Notes: a model not told the origin generated them from the sequence alone. DNA of 64,000 nucleotides from Providencia vermicola (GCF_020381325.1 NZ_JAGSPI010000002.1:186001-250000), one strand, 5' to 3'. Numbered from the stretch's first letter, positions 9,169 through 19,634 are shown. Translations and numbers: made by a program.

Positions 9169-9196
9169 AAAAAAGCCACTTGCTAAGAAGTGGCTT
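9169..9196 (-). terminator. Intrinsic terminator of the tRNA-Ile gene
   Basis: Read on the minus strand, AAGCCACTT and AAGTGGCTT form a nine-pair stem followed by six T. It lies 27 bases behind the tRNA 3' end and converges with the operon terminator. Confidence 0.85.
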
Positions 9197-9222
9197 AATG
9201 CGCTGATTTAACAGCTAAAATT

Positions 9223-9299
9223 TGGTGGCCCCTACTGGACTTGAACCAGTGACCAATCGATTATGAGTCGACTGCTCTAACCAACTGAGCTAAGGGGCC
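9223..9299 (-). tRNA. ileX: tRNA-Ile (CAT anticodon, lysidine-modified type)
   Basis: 77 nt on the minus strand, from GGCCCCTTAGCTCAG to the encoded CCA. The seven-pair acceptor stem GGCCCCT/AGGGGCC closes perfectly. The anticodon loop is CTCATAA, so the anticodon is CAT. The body matches the minor E. coli tRNA-Ile2 (ileX/ileY), in which TilS converts C34 to lysidine so that it reads AUA, rather than the methionine tRNAs. It stands alone, with its own promoter and terminator. Confidence 0.93.
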
Positions 9300-9311
9300 A
9301 AAGTGGGATGG

Positions 9312-9340
9312 ATTATACGTGCAGTTTTATCGTAGGTCTA
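9312..9340 (-). promoter_or_regulatory. Promoter of the tRNA-Ile gene
   Basis: On the minus strand a perfect -10 TATAAT (9312-9317) is spaced 17 bases from TAGACC (9335-9340, four of six matches to TTGACA). The tRNA 5' end lies 12 bases downstream of the -10. Confidence 0.7.
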
Positions 9341-9659
9341 GTATTTCAAAACCGTATGGCGAAATTGTGTGCAAAACTGTTATCACACTTATATTTCAAT
9401 GCAATAGCATTTCCCAAATGTATCAATCGCACCATGATATTCCCTTTTTTTTTGCGCCACTGCCAATTTTTATTAAACTGGCTTTTATATACTTTATTTA
9501 TATTTAGCACTGTTTTATTTCAAATTTACCATGTAAATGGCCACATAAAGGCAATCAATTTTATTAAACATCCTTTATTCAATTAATTGATATAGAACAA
9601 TAATTTTGTAACTTAGATCTCCCAATATGATTCATAGATAATTCGCATATAGGACAAAA
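9341..9659. other. AT-rich intergenic region
   Basis: About 320 bases between the divergent tRNA-Ile and dehydrogenase genes. It is AT-rich and must hold the promoter of the gene at 9660. An open frame on the plus strand here (9308-9586) has no ribosome site and no recognisable product. I see no repeat or RNA gene. Confidence 0.5.
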
Positions 9660-10733
9660 ATGATGAAAAAAGTACGTGCAGTTCAATATGGTTGCGGAAA
9701 AATGGGCAAATTTCTAATCCGTTACTTGCAAGAGCATGGCGCTGAAGTTGTTGCGGCTTTTGATATCAACGATGCGGTCATTGGTAAAGATATCGGCGAA
9801 ATCGCAGGGACTAAGCCAACTGGTGTCAAAGTACAGCCACTCCATGAAGCAGATGCGACCCTTGAAACCTTAAAACCGGATGTCGGAATTATTGCGACTC
9901 TCAGCACCATGGCTGACCTAGAAGATGCATTCTCATTGTTCGCTCGCCACGGCGTTAATGCAATCTCTACGGGTGAAGAAGCGCTTTATCCTTGGAATTC
10001 ATCTCCAGAGATCACTCAAAAACTTGATGAATTAGCTAAAGCAAACAACTGTACCTTAGCAGGAAGCGGCTACCCAGATATGTATTGGGGCGTGCTAGTC
10101 GATACCTTAGCTGGGTCTATGCACAAACTGGTAAAAATCAAAGGTTCTAGCTGCTATAACGTGGAAGACTATGGTATTGCCTTGGCAATTGGCCACGGTG
10201 CAGGGCTCACTGTCGATGAATTTAATCAGCAAATTGGTAATTACAATGACTTGCCTTATGACGTCATATCCCAAAAAATTGAGAGTGGAGAATATGCACC
10301 ACCTTACATGTGGACACAAAATGGCTGGCTATGTAGCCGCCTTGGTCTAACAATCACCAACCAAACACAGCGCTGCGTTCCGCAAATCGCACAGGCCGAT
10401 ATTTATTCTGACACACTGAAAATGACGGTGAAAAAAGGCGATGTGCTTGGATTATCAGCCGTTGTTATCACACAAACGGCTGAAGGTGTGACCCTCGAAA
10501 CCGAATGTATTGGTAAAATTTTAACTGCCGATGAGTGTGACAAAAATAGCTGGCAATTAATCGGTGAACCAGATACTGCCATCGAGGTGAATAACCCAGC
10601 AACGGTTGAGCTAACCTGTGCCAATTTAGTTAACCGTATCCCAGCACTGATTAATAGCCCTGCAGGCTATACCACCACGGAAAAAATGCCAAATAATGTC
10701 TATATGACCAAACCGATGCATGAATACTTATAG
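9660..10733 (+). CDS. 2,4-diaminopentanoate-dehydrogenase-like (DapB-N type) oxidoreductase
   Basis: 357 residues. The N-terminus carries a Rossmann motif in VQYGCGKMGKFL, followed by a dihydrodipicolinate-reductase-like domain with IIATLSTM and a long C-terminal domain. This is the layout of 2,4-diaminopentanoate dehydrogenase (Ord) and related amine/amino-acid dehydrogenases, which remove an amino group with NAD(P). The other ornithine-fermentation genes (OraE/OraS, OrtAB) are not beside it, so the true substrate is open. It is a single-gene unit: AGGA at 9651-9654 precedes the start and a hairpin follows the stop. ATG at 9663 is an equally possible start. Confidence 0.7.
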   Translation: MMKKVRAVQYGCGKMGKFLIRYLQEHGAEVVAAFDINDAVIGKDIGEIAGTKPTGVKVQPLHEADATLETLKPDVGIIATLSTMADLEDAFSLFARHGVNAISTGEEALYPWNSSPEITQKLDELAKANNCTLAGSGYPDMYWGVLVDTLAGSMHKLVKIKGSSCYNVEDYGIALAIGHGAGLTVDEFNQQIGNYNDLPYDVISQKIESGEYAPPYMWTQNGWLCSRLGLTITNQTQRCVPQIAQADIYSDTLKMTVKKGDVLGLSAVVITQTAEGVTLETECIGKILTADECDKNSWQLIGEPDTAIEVNNPATVELTCANLVNRIPALINSPAGYTTTEKMPNNVYMTKPMHEYL

Positions 10734-10742
10734 TTAAACAGT

Positions 10743-10775
10743 AAGCCCACCTCACACAAGTGAAGCGGGCTTTTT
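10743..10775. terminator. Bidirectional terminator between convergent genes
   Basis: AAGCCCaCcTCAC and GTGAaGcGGGCTT pair in an imperfect stem followed by TTTTT on the plus strand; it sits between the convergent dehydrogenase and acetyltransferase genes. Confidence 0.75.
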
Positions 10776-10794
10776 ACTTTTTCTCATCAATAAA

Positions 10795-11394
10795 TTAGCG
10801 GGGTTTTACCATCTGCCATTCTAAATGGTGTTTAATGGCTGGCCATTCAGATGCAATAATGCTGTAAACACAGCTATCACGCAGCTCACCCGTTTTAGTT
10901 CTCATATGACTACGCAAAATACCATCCAGTTTTGCGCCTAGACGCTCAATGGCTTTACGGCTCTGATGGTTTAAAAAATGAGTTCGAAACTCCACAGCAA
11001 CGCATCCTAACTCCTCAAAAGCATGCTTTAGCAATAAATATTTAGCCTCTGTATTAATTGCTGTGCGTTGAACTTCAATACCATACCATGTTGCCCCCAG
11101 TTCAACCCGTTGCACGGTATTATCGACTTTATTATACGATGTGATACCAACAGGCTTACCTGTGCGCTTGTCGATAACGACAAATGGTAAACACTCTTTT
11201 TGTGCAAAACGTACAAGACGGCTTTCAACATCTTGAGGGAAATTATCAGGATCGGGAACTAAGGCATACCATAAATTATGCAGCCCATCACGACGGATAA
11301 TCGCCGCAAGTTCTGCATCATATTGGTGAGATAAAGGCTCAAGGCGAACACATTCACCTTCTAAAGTAATAGCTTGGCAAATCTCTTTCATCAT
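10795..11394 (-). CDS. GNAT-family N-acetyltransferase (RimJ/RimL type)
   Basis: 199 residues with the GNAT pattern of RimJ/RimL-like enzymes: N-terminal LEGECVRLEPLS, the beta4/alpha3 region ELGATWYG then RTAINTEAKYLLLKHAFEELG that binds acetyl-CoA, and the later RTHFLNHQSRKAIERLGA, which is typical of this subgroup. Such enzymes acetylate protein N-termini, ribosomal proteins or small amines; the substrate cannot be told. It is convergent with the dehydrogenase and stands alone. A second ATG three bases inside is an equally possible start. Confidence 0.8.
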   Translation of the reverse strand: MMKEICQAITLEGECVRLEPLSHQYDAELAAIIRRDGLHNLWYALVPDPDNFPQDVESRLVRFAQKECLPFVVIDKRTGKPVGITSYNKVDNTVQRVELGATWYGIEVQRTAINTEAKYLLLKHAFEELGCVAVEFRTHFLNHQSRKAIERLGAKLDGILRSHMRTKTGELRDSCVYSIIASEWPAIKHHLEWQMVKPR

Positions 11395-11571
11395 GGTTTC
11401 CCTATGTGGCTTTTTTGCGATGTGTCTCTACTTTTTTAATCTTTTTATATGACATAAAAATAAAATGACGTCACTTAACTGTGTTGACTTAGCAATTTAA
11501 CCTAAAACATATGATAAAAATCACAAAATTTTAACATCTTTACCAATTTACAGATTCATTACGCTACAGTT

Positions 11572-11588
11572 AACTCATCTGACCTGTT
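11572..11588 (+). promoter_or_regulatory. Probable FadR operator upstream of fadH
   Basis: AACTCATCTGACCTGTT matches the FadR consensus AAnTGGTCnGACCnGTT at all but two fixed positions. It lies 26 bases upstream of the fadH start codon, where a repressor could block transcription. FadR control of fad genes is established in E. coli; its action here is inferred. Confidence 0.55.
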
Positions 11589-11590
11589 AA

Positions 11591-13636
<2,046 letters not shown>

Positions 13637-13702
13637 ATCGCTCTTTTCTCGCCTTGACCACAGGTCTTGGGAGGGAAAACCTAACGCATTTACCGACTAA
13701 AA

Positions 13703-13725
13703 AGGGCAGAATTGTATTCTGCCCT
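13703..13725. repeat. Terminator hairpin, upstream copy of a duplicated target
   Basis: A 23-bp palindrome, A-GGGCAGAAT...ATTCTGCCC-T, identical to 13867-13889. The two copies flank the 141-bp element at 13726-13866 and look like a target duplication of the former fadH/sstT terminator. Confidence 0.85.
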
Positions 13726-13866
13726 GAGGTTGTTGACAAAGCAGGATAAAAGCGTCGTTTTTCCTGCTTTGTGTTATCAGCCGAAAATCAATAAATTGAT
13801 TTTCCTAATTTATTTTCAAAACCTATCCAACCTGCAGTCAAACCTAATCGGTTTGTCAGCAGTCTG
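13726..13866 (+). mobile_element. 141-bp MITE-like element, copy 1 (inside a terminator)
   Basis: A 141-bp non-coding unit beginning GAGGTTGTTGACAAA and ending in CAGCAGTCTG. Its inverted counterpart at 34647-34787 has the same length and differs at three positions. The ends form an imperfect terminal inverted repeat (GAGGTTGTTGACAAA against CAGACTGCTGACAAA, 11 of 15). It contains three hairpins: ACAAAGCAGGA/TCCTGCTTTGT (13736-13772), GAAAATCAAT/ATTGATTTTC (13783-13804), and CTGC..CAAACC/GGTTTG..GCAG near the right end. It is flanked by a 23-bp direct repeat that is a full terminator hairpin. No coding capacity; a transposase would have to act in trans. Confidence 0.8.
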
Positions 13867-13894
13867 AGGGCAGAATTGTATTCTGCCCTTTTCA
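13867..13894. terminator. Bidirectional terminator between fadH and sstT
   Basis: The second copy of the 23-bp palindrome keeps its T run (CCCTTTT) on the plus strand and thus can still end fadH transcription. Together with the A run before the first copy (13699-13702) it reconstructs the original bidirectional terminator. Confidence 0.8.
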
Positions 13895-13911
13895 TTTATA
13901 CCATAAAAACA

Positions 13912-15165
13912 CTAGTCGTTATGGGAGAACTGAGCCTCTGAATTTGCAAGCTTTTCATCTTCTGCCAAACAAACTGCCGCCGTAAATAAAACATCAGTGG
14001 AAGAGTTCACTGCAGTTTCCGCTGAATCTTGCAGTACACCAATCATCACGCCAACAGCAACGACTTGCATCGCAACATCATTTGGAATACCAAACATATT
14101 ACACGCTAATGGGATCAATAATAATGAACCACCCGCGACACCAGATGCACCACAGGCACACACCGAAGCCACGACACTTAACAATAATGCAGTCGGGATA
14201 TCCACCGGAATACCTTTGGTGTGAACTGCAGCTAACGTCAGAACCGTAATCGTTACCGCAGCCCCTGCCATATTAATGGCTGCCCCTAATGGAATAGAAA
14301 CAGAATAAGTGTCTTCATGAAGATTCATGCGACGGCACATTGCCATATTCACAGGAATATTCGCTGCTGAGCTACGAGTAAAGAATGCGGTAACGCCGCT
14401 TTCACGTAAACACGCGAACACTAATGGATAGGGATTACGCTTTAATTTCCAATATACAATCAACGGATTGACAACTAAGGCAACAATAATCATACAGCCT
14501 AATAAAACGGCTAATACATGGAAATAGCCTTTTAACGCTTCAAAACCCGTTGTCGCAATTGTTGATGATACTAAACCAAAAATACCTAATGGCGCCAATC
14601 TAATAATGACTCGAACTAATTGAGTCACACCATTAGAGAAATCAAGTAACAGTGTTTTTGTCGTATCCGTCGCATGTCGAAATGCAATACCTAAACCGAT
14701 AGCCCACGCTAAGATACCGATATAGTTACCATTAATCAGTGCATCAACGGGGTTAGTAAATACGTTGTTTAATAGGCCGCTTAAAACTTCAGCAATGTTT
14801 CCTGGTGGATTCATTTCTGTTTCACTGCCCGCCAAGGCAAGTGTTGATGGGAATATAAATGAGGCAATTACCGCCACTAATGCGGCGAAAAATGTCCCTA
14901 AAATATACAGAACCAAAATCGGTTTAATACTGGTTTTTTGCCCTTGACGATGGTTAGCAATGGAAGACATTACCAATACCCACACCAAGACTGGCGCAAC
15001 TGCTTTTAACGCGCTCACGAATAAATGGCCTAACAGCCCTACGTTTTTTGCTGCCGATGGCCATAACCATGCCAATAAAATACCTGCAACTAAGCCAACC
15101 AATATTTGCTTGACCAAGCTACCGTGAGTGATCACTCGCCATAACCCTGTTTTATTTGTATCCAT
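13912..15165 (-). CDS. sstT: Sodium:serine/threonine symporter
   Basis: 417 residues, eight to ten hydrophobic segments, of the dicarboxylate/amino acid:cation symporter (DAACS) family. The re-entrant serine-rich hairpin is visible as [15 protein letters not shown] near residue 275, and the [15 protein letters not shown] region with a Na+-site Asn follows near 310. The close resemblance to E. coli SstT (414 residues) and its place near alx support the name. It imports serine and threonine with Na+. Converges on fadH with a terminator between. Confidence 0.95.
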   Translation of the reverse strand: MDTNKTGLWRVITHGSLVKQILVGLVAGILLAWLWPSAAKNVGLLGHLFVSALKAVAPVLVWVLVMSSIANHRQGQKTSIKPILVLYILGTFFAALVAVIASFIFPSTLALAGSETEMNPPGNIAEVLSGLLNNVFTNPVDALINGNYIGILAWAIGLGIAFRHATDTTKTLLLDFSNGVTQLVRVIIRLAPLGIFGLVSSTIATTGFEALKGYFHVLAVLLGCMIIVALVVNPLIVYWKLKRNPYPLVFACLRESGVTAFFTRSSAANIPVNMAMCRRMNLHEDTYSVSIPLGAAINMAGAAVTITVLTLAAVHTKGIPVDIPTALLLSVVASVCACGASGVAGGSLLLIPLACNMFGIPNDVAMQVVAVGVMIGVLQDSAETAVNSSTDVLFTAAVCLAEDEKLANSEAQFSHND

Positions 15166-15382
15166 AGTAGACCTATATTATTTATCTTTATTAGGAATTA
15201 AATGTGTTTGCAGAGCCAGTATAAGGAATAAATACCTTGTGAAAAGGCTATTATTCAAAATATACACAATGATTGATTTTACTTAACAAATATTTTACAT
15301 AACTGTGATCGCAATAGAGTTTTGTTTCTTATAGTAGAATGGCATAAAGAAGAATGGTTGAGTATTTTCAGGGGGTTAAAAC

Positions 15383-15414
15383 AAAAAACCCCTACCTCAT
15401 CGGTAAGGGGTTTT
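15383..15414 (-). terminator. Intrinsic terminator of alx
   Basis: On the minus strand AAACCCCTTACCG and GGTAGGGGTTT form a strong stem followed by a T run; it lies 14 bases after the alx stop codon. Confidence 0.85.
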
Positions 15415-15428
15415 AATTTCGAAGGGGA

Positions 15429-16391
15429 TTATTTGTTTTTTGCTTCGTTACGTTTGTTAACAATAGTATTAATGATTAATGTTACCACCAATATTGCGGC
15501 AATCGTTCCCAACGAAATCGGTGTTGGAATATGGTAGATATCAATAAGCAGCATTTTTATACCAATGAAGCTTAAAATTACCGCTAAGCCATATTTTAAC
15601 ATTGAGAACTTCTCTGCGACGCCTGACAGCAAGAAATACATCGCACGTAACCCTAAAATAGCAAACAAGTTAGACGTTAAAACAATAAACGGGTCAGTAG
15701 TCACTGCGAAAATAGCAGGAATACTATCCACCGCAAATATCACATCACTGATTTCAACTAAGATCAGTACTAAAATCAGTGGCGTTGCAAACAGAATACC
15801 ATTACGTTTAATAAAGAATTTTTCGCCGTGCAGCTCATCCGTCATCCGAAGATGTGAACGCACCCACTTCACTAACGGTTTATCATTAATTGGCGAGTCA
15901 TCTTCTTTGGCAAAAGCCATTTTAAGCCCCGTAAACAGTAAAAATAGGCCGAAGATATATAAAATCCAACTAAACTGTGTAACCAACCAGCTGCCAGCAA
16001 AAATCATGATAGTTCTTAATACGATAGCGCCTAAAACACCATAAACTAAGACTCGGCGTTGTAAACTGGCTGGAATGGCGAAATAGCTAAATAACATCAA
16101 CCAAACAAAAACGTTATCAACTGCCAAGGCTTTTTCTAACAAATAGCCTGTTAAAAATGCCATCGTTTGGCTATCAGCAAATTCACGGCTTACATTATCA
16201 TTGAGATACCACCAAAAACCTGCCGCAAAAATTAGCGAAAGCGTGACCCACACAATGCTCCAAGCTGCAGCTTGCTTCATCGACATGGCTTGGCCTTTGT
16301 GTTTACCCTGCCAAAACAAATCGATAAGTAACATAAGTAAAATAATAACTGCAAAACTACCCCATAAAACAGGGTTACCGACTGAGTGCAT
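15429..16391 (-). CDS. alx: TerC-family manganese exporter Alx
   Basis: 320 residues, nine or so membrane segments, length and sequence as E. coli Alx (321). TerC-family acidic residues lie in membrane segments, for example in [15 protein letters not shown] near residue 87 and [17 protein letters not shown] near 210. Alx exports Mn2+ and is induced by alkaline pH and Mn2+ in E. coli through its leader RNA. Here the same leader riboswitch and a leader terminator lie directly upstream, and AAGGGATAGG precedes the ATG. Confidence 0.95.
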   Translation of the reverse strand: MHSVGNPVLWGSFAVIILLMLLIDLFWQGKHKGQAMSMKQAAAWSIVWVTLSLIFAAGFWWYLNDNVSREFADSQTMAFLTGYLLEKALAVDNVFVWLMLFSYFAIPASLQRRVLVYGVLGAIVLRTIMIFAGSWLVTQFSWILYIFGLFLLFTGLKMAFAKEDDSPINDKPLVKWVRSHLRMTDELHGEKFFIKRNGILFATPLILVLILVEISDVIFAVDSIPAIFAVTTDPFIVLTSNLFAILGLRAMYFLLSGVAEKFSMLKYGLAVILSFIGIKMLLIDIYHIPTPISLGTIAAILVVTLIINTIVNKRNEAKNK

Positions 16392-16411
16392 TTTCCTATC
16401 CCTTAAAAAAC

Positions 16412-16443
16412 AAAAAACGGCTGATATCCAGAAGACATCAGCC
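16412..16443 (-). terminator. Leader terminator/expression platform of the alx riboswitch
   Basis: On the minus strand GGCTGATGTC and GATATCAGCC form a stem followed by GTTTTTTG, just 21 bases before the alx start. A terminator between the aptamer and the gene suggests that the riboswitch can act by premature termination as well as on translation. Confidence 0.7.
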
Positions 16444-16484
16444 GCTTAAAATTCTTTAACCTCAAGGAGTTATCTATTGGTTGT

Positions 16485-16626
16485 AAATTATGAGCAAACC
16501 TCGCCTTCTGGCAAGGTCTCACTTACAACACAATTAACCCAAGGACAGGCACTGTGGTGCTCGGCTACCGGGTGTAATGTGTACACCGTAATGACGATAA
16601 ACCGACAAGAAGAAGTTACTCCCCTT
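16485..16626 (-). ncRNA. yybP-ykoY (PRE/SraF) manganese-pH riboswitch of alx
   Basis: The minus strand shows the hallmark of this class: GGGGAGTAAC near the 5' end, the CCGGTAGCCGAGC segment, and the paired GTGAGACCTTGCC and GGCGAGGTTTGCTC. It stands upstream of alx, the classical E. coli location (PRE, first found as small RNA SraF). The aptamer binds Mn2+; alkaline pH changes its folding. The boundaries are approximate. A -10-like TATATT lies just upstream on the minus strand, near 16640. Confidence 0.9.
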
Positions 16627-16629
16627 TGC

Positions 16630-17006
16630 TATGCGCAAAATATACGGTAAATAATCTTAAAATGCAATAATTAGCTATCTTAGATTTAATGATGTTTTTT
16701 TGTGTTAAAAAACAAATTAACTTCAAACTTTTGCATTTTATTGCGAAAAGCCTCTACTAACGTGCGTTTTTAGCCCGTTTCCCTTGTTACAATTGGTATG
16801 ATTAATTGTAAAAACACGGCTCAACTTAAATGAATTCTAAAAATATGCTTAAAATTTGCTGTTTAGTTATTTTCTGTTTTGTTAAAGTGAGCGTGCTTTA
16901 CACTAACAGCCTGAGGAAACAACGCTTTCACTCAGGTATTCACTTAATCCATTTCTCCCTGCCCAACAACAAGTTTGTTGCTGTTATTGCCGTTTAGGAA
17001 ACATTA
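16630..17006. other. Intergenic region between divergent alx and yqjA
   Basis: About 375 bases with the alx promoter at the left (minus strand, -10-like TATATT near 16640) and the yqjA promoter further right. A GTAAA-N5-TTAAA half-match to a CpxR box lies at 16647-16661 but is far from yqjA. No gene is recognised. Confidence 0.5.
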
Positions 17007-17675
17007 ATGGAATTAGTTAAAGAACTTTTTTTTGCCCTTTGGCACCAAGATTATGTCACGCTCTCTAACCCATCATTGATGTGGGCTATCTATCTTATGC
17101 TGTTTGCTATCCTGTTTCTTGAAAATGGGGTTTTACCCGCAGCCTTTTTGCCTGGTGATAGCTTATTGATTTTAGTGGGTGTTCTGATTGCGAAAGGCAC
17201 CTTGAGCTACCCTCTAACCATCGTGATTTTAACAGCAGGCGCAAGCTTAGGTTGCTGGGTAGGTTATATACAAGGTCGCTGGTTAGGAAATACAAAGATA
17301 GTCAAAGGTTGGCTCGCACATCTCCCAGAACATTATCACCAACGGGCTCATGGCTTATTCCACCGCCATGGTCTTGCTGCTCTGTTAATAGGTCGTTTTC
17401 TCGCCTTCGTAAGAACATTACTGCCGACTATTGCAGGTTTAGCAGGTTTGAAAAACGGTCGCTTTCAAGTGTTTAACTGGTTAAGTGGCTTATTGTGGGT
17501 GCTTATTTTAACCGCTATAGGTTATGGTTTTGGCAAAAGCCCGATTTTCCAGCAATATGAACATCGTATTATGAATGTATTGATGTTAATCCCTGTTTGT
17601 CTGTTAGTTATCGGTTTAGTCGGCAGTATTGCTGTCGTTGTAAAGAAAAAACTGTCAGGCAAAAAAGCAAATTAA
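17007..17675 (+). CDS. yqjA: DedA-family membrane protein YqjA
   Basis: 222 residues with about five hydrophobic segments and the DedA motifs: ENGVLPAAFLPGDSLLILVG near residue 38, and GRFLAFVRTLLPTIAGLAG near residue 127 with the two essential Arg. DedA proteins are lipid-scramblase-like, proton-dependent inner-membrane proteins needed for envelope integrity and alkaline or drug tolerance. Length and context (followed by yqjD/E/K/F) agree with E. coli YqjA. The mzrA and yqjC genes that follow it in E. coli are absent here. Confidence 0.93.
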   Translation: MELVKELFFALWHQDYVTLSNPSLMWAIYLMLFAILFLENGVLPAAFLPGDSLLILVGVLIAKGTLSYPLTIVILTAGASLGCWVGYIQGRWLGNTKIVKGWLAHLPEHYHQRAHGLFHRHGLAALLIGRFLAFVRTLLPTIAGLAGLKNGRFQVFNWLSGLLWVLILTAIGYGFGKSPIFQQYEHRIMNVLMLIPVCLLVIGLVGSIAVVVKKKLSGKKAN

Positions 17676-17681
17676 TTCAAT

Positions 17682-17711
17682 TTGCGGGGATGTTTTGCTT
17701 CCCCGCATTTT
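17682..17711 (+). terminator. Intrinsic terminator of yqjA
   Basis: TGCGGGGA and TTCCCCGCA form the stem, followed by TTTT. Confidence 0.85.
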
Positions 17712-17915
17712 CACTTTTACCCATTTTTACTTTTCCATTTATTCTCTGCAAAAAACTGCATTAATCTACTGATTAAACCGCTATTTTTTAGAATACTTTG
17801 TTTGTCATTTTTTGTTTATTCCCCATAACAATGCCGAATATTTGATTGCACTTAGTGTAAAAATCGCTATTGTTAATACTACGAATGCGCTTTTTCTATT
17901 GATAGGAGGTTGTAT

Positions 17916-18221
17916 ATGTCATCGAATCATTCATCAGACGAACTACGTTCAGAGCTCCGTGCTTTAGCTGATTCTCTGGAAGCGATGCTTAGTGATACCG
18001 GCGAAAAATCGAAAGAAGAGATCGAAAGCTTAAAATCAAAAGCACAAGAAGCACTATGCTCATCTCGCGCAAAACTCGGCCAAACCACCGAAAGGATCAC
18101 CGAGCAAACCAAAGAAATTGCGGGGCGCGCAGATAACTACGTAAAAGAAAACCCATGGACAGGCGTCGGTATTGGCGCAGCAGTGGGTGTTGTTCTTGGC
18201 GTGTTACTCGCTAAACGTTAA
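17916..18221 (+). CDS. yqjD: Ribosome-associated membrane protein (ElaB/YqjD/DUF883)
   Basis: 101 residues: a charged helical part (residues 1-75) with repeated Glu/Lys and Ala, then NPWTGVGIGAAVGVVLGVLLAKR, the C-terminal membrane anchor typical of DUF883. In E. coli YqjD ties ribosomes to the inner membrane in stationary phase. The ATG at 17916 is chosen because TAGGAGGT at 17903-17910 precedes it by five bases; an in-frame TTG six bases earlier overlaps that site. First gene of a yqjD-yqjE-yqjK cluster. Confidence 0.92.
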   Translation: MSSNHSSDELRSELRALADSLEAMLSDTGEKSKEEIESLKSKAQEALCSSRAKLGQTTERITEQTKEIAGRADNYVKENPWTGVGIGAAVGVVLGVLLAKR

Positions 18222-18227
18222 TTGCTT

Positions 18228-18635
18228 ATGGAACCAAACCAGCAACGTCAGGGCCCCGGTAAAGGGGTCCTTGAAACTTTACGGCGCATTGCCAATATTT
18301 CAGTGGGTATGGTGCAAACGCGTCTAGAGTTAATCGCCGTTGAGCTAGAAGAAGAAAAGCTCAACCTTATCCAACTTCTTTTATTGGTTGGTTTAACGCT
18401 ACTCTTCACCGCATTTGGTTTGATGTGCTTACTCGGCTTAATTTTTTGGTCTGTTGACCCGATTTACCGTTATCAAGCACTGGCGATGACAACAGGTGCA
18501 TTAATTCTGCTTGCCATTATTTTTGCTATTTGGGCGTTAAAAAAGGCAAAACAATCAACCTTACTAGGTGCAACACGGGAGCAACTCGCTCAAGATGCCA
18601 ACGCGTTAGCGAGAAAGGATGATGAACAAAAATAA
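18228..18635 (+). CDS. yqjE: Membrane protein YqjE (phage-holin-III-like family)
   Basis: 135 residues. A charged amphipathic N-terminal region is followed by two membrane segments (LIQLLLLVGLTLLFTAFGLM near residues 49-70 and the ALILLAIIFAIWAL region near 92-107). This is the YqjE/holin-superfamily-6 layout; the function is unknown, and it always lies next to yqjD. The ATG at 18228 is preferred to a TTG six bases before it. It overlaps yqjK by 17 bases. Confidence 0.9.
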   Translation: MEPNQQRQGPGKGVLETLRRIANISVGMVQTRLELIAVELEEEKLNLIQLLLLVGLTLLFTAFGLMCLLGLIFWSVDPIYRYQALAMTTGALILLAIIFAIWALKKAKQSTLLGATREQLAQDANALARKDDEQK

Positions 18636-18921
18636 GCAACAATTACTGGTAGCCAAAAAGCAGCGCTTAATTAGAAGAATTGAGCGCCAACGCCAAGAGT
18701 TGGCTGAAACGTCCTCTGACTGGCTACAAACTACCGCACCTTATGACCGTGCTTGGCAAACGATCATGACCTTTCGCCCTTTAGTTATTGCTGCCACAGG
18801 CTTGCTCTCTGTCTACTCCCTTCGCAAACCACAAAAAATTCTACTATTAGGCCGAAAAGCCATCACTATTTGGGGCTTAGTTCGTTCAATTCAAAGCGCA
18901 ATTCAAGCCAGCAAAAAATAA
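18619..18921 (+). CDS. yqjK: YqjK-like protein
   Basis: 100 residues, basic N-terminus rich in Lys/Arg/Gln (residues 1-35), then SSDWLQTTAPYDRAWQTIM, which matches the conserved DUF/YqjK core of E. coli YqjK (WLETTGAYDR), and a weakly hydrophobic C-terminus. Function unknown; probably a membrane-associated partner of YqjD/YqjE. The start overlaps the end of yqjE (ATGATG, either ATG possible), which indicates coupled translation. Confidence 0.88.
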   Translation: MMNKNKQQLLVAKKQRLIRRIERQRQELAETSSDWLQTTAPYDRAWQTIMTFRPLVIAATGLLSVYSLRKPQKILLLGRKAITIWGLVRSIQSAIQASKK

Positions 18922-19179
18922 CCTCTCCCTCCACCTGATAATAATTTATTATTATTCAATAGGATAAAAACATATCTTACTAGATTTTATTTTCCCAATA
19001 AGTTCATTCAATTTTTTTGTCTATCTTTGTTAATAACCTTAGCTTTTTATTGAATGAGCAAATAGCTACTATAAGCCCATCAAATGATTTCTAGCCAATT
19101 TGTGCTAAAAATAACTTTATAAAGCGACATATATCGCAATTAACTTACATTTAATGACTTATTAGTCTGGAGAATCTCG

Positions 19180-19575
19180 ATGAAAAATTTAGAAAGTGGT
19201 GCGATATTATTGGCTCGTATCATGATGCCAATCCTGTTCATTGTCGCTGGATATGGAAAACTGGGTGATGCTTATGCAGGCACACAACAATATATGCAAG
19301 CCATGGGTGTTCCTGGCTTCTTATTACCTTTAACAATTTTATTAGAATTAGGCGGCGGATTAGCGGTTCTGTTTGGTTTCTTAACTCGTACCGTTGCCTT
19401 GTTCACTGCAGGTTTCACTGTATTAACAGCATTGCTGTTCCACATTGACTTTAGTGTGGCACCAAACAGCTTGATGTTTATGAAAAACTTTACTATCGCG
19501 GGCGGTTTCTTACTGTTAGCGGTTACAGGCCCAGGTAAATTCAGTATCGATCATTTACTCGGCAAAAAATGGTAA
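19180..19575 (+). CDS. yqjF: DoxX-family membrane protein YqjF
   Basis: 131 residues with four membrane helices and the DoxX pattern (LARIMMPILFIVAGYGKL at residues 11-28; GVPGFLLPLTILLELGGG at 43-60). It nearly equals E. coli YqjF in length and sequence. DoxX proteins are linked with thiol/oxidative stress; E. coli YqjF is also known as the 2,4-dinitrotoluene-responsive gene product controlled by YhaJ, whose gene lies just downstream on the other strand. TCTGGAGAATC precedes the start. Confidence 0.92.
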   Translation: MKNLESGAILLARIMMPILFIVAGYGKLGDAYAGTQQYMQAMGVPGFLLPLTILLELGGGLAVLFGFLTRTVALFTAGFTVLTALLFHIDFSVAPNSLMFMKNFTIAGGFLLLAVTGPGKFSIDHLLGKKW

Positions 19576-19634
19576 TACGCGTTTCATATCACCCTTATTG
19601 ATTTCTGATTTGTCTTCATTTGTTTGTCCAATTC

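Noticed and set aside
9223-9299. tRNA-Ile gene as attachment site of an integrated island carrying the catabolic operon
   Set aside because: No repeat of the tRNA 3' end and no integrase is visible in the window; the left edge of the operon is outside it.
16647-16661. CpxR box for yqjA (GTAAA-N5-TTAAA)
   Set aside because: One base off the consensus, 350 bases from yqjA and closer to the alx promoter.
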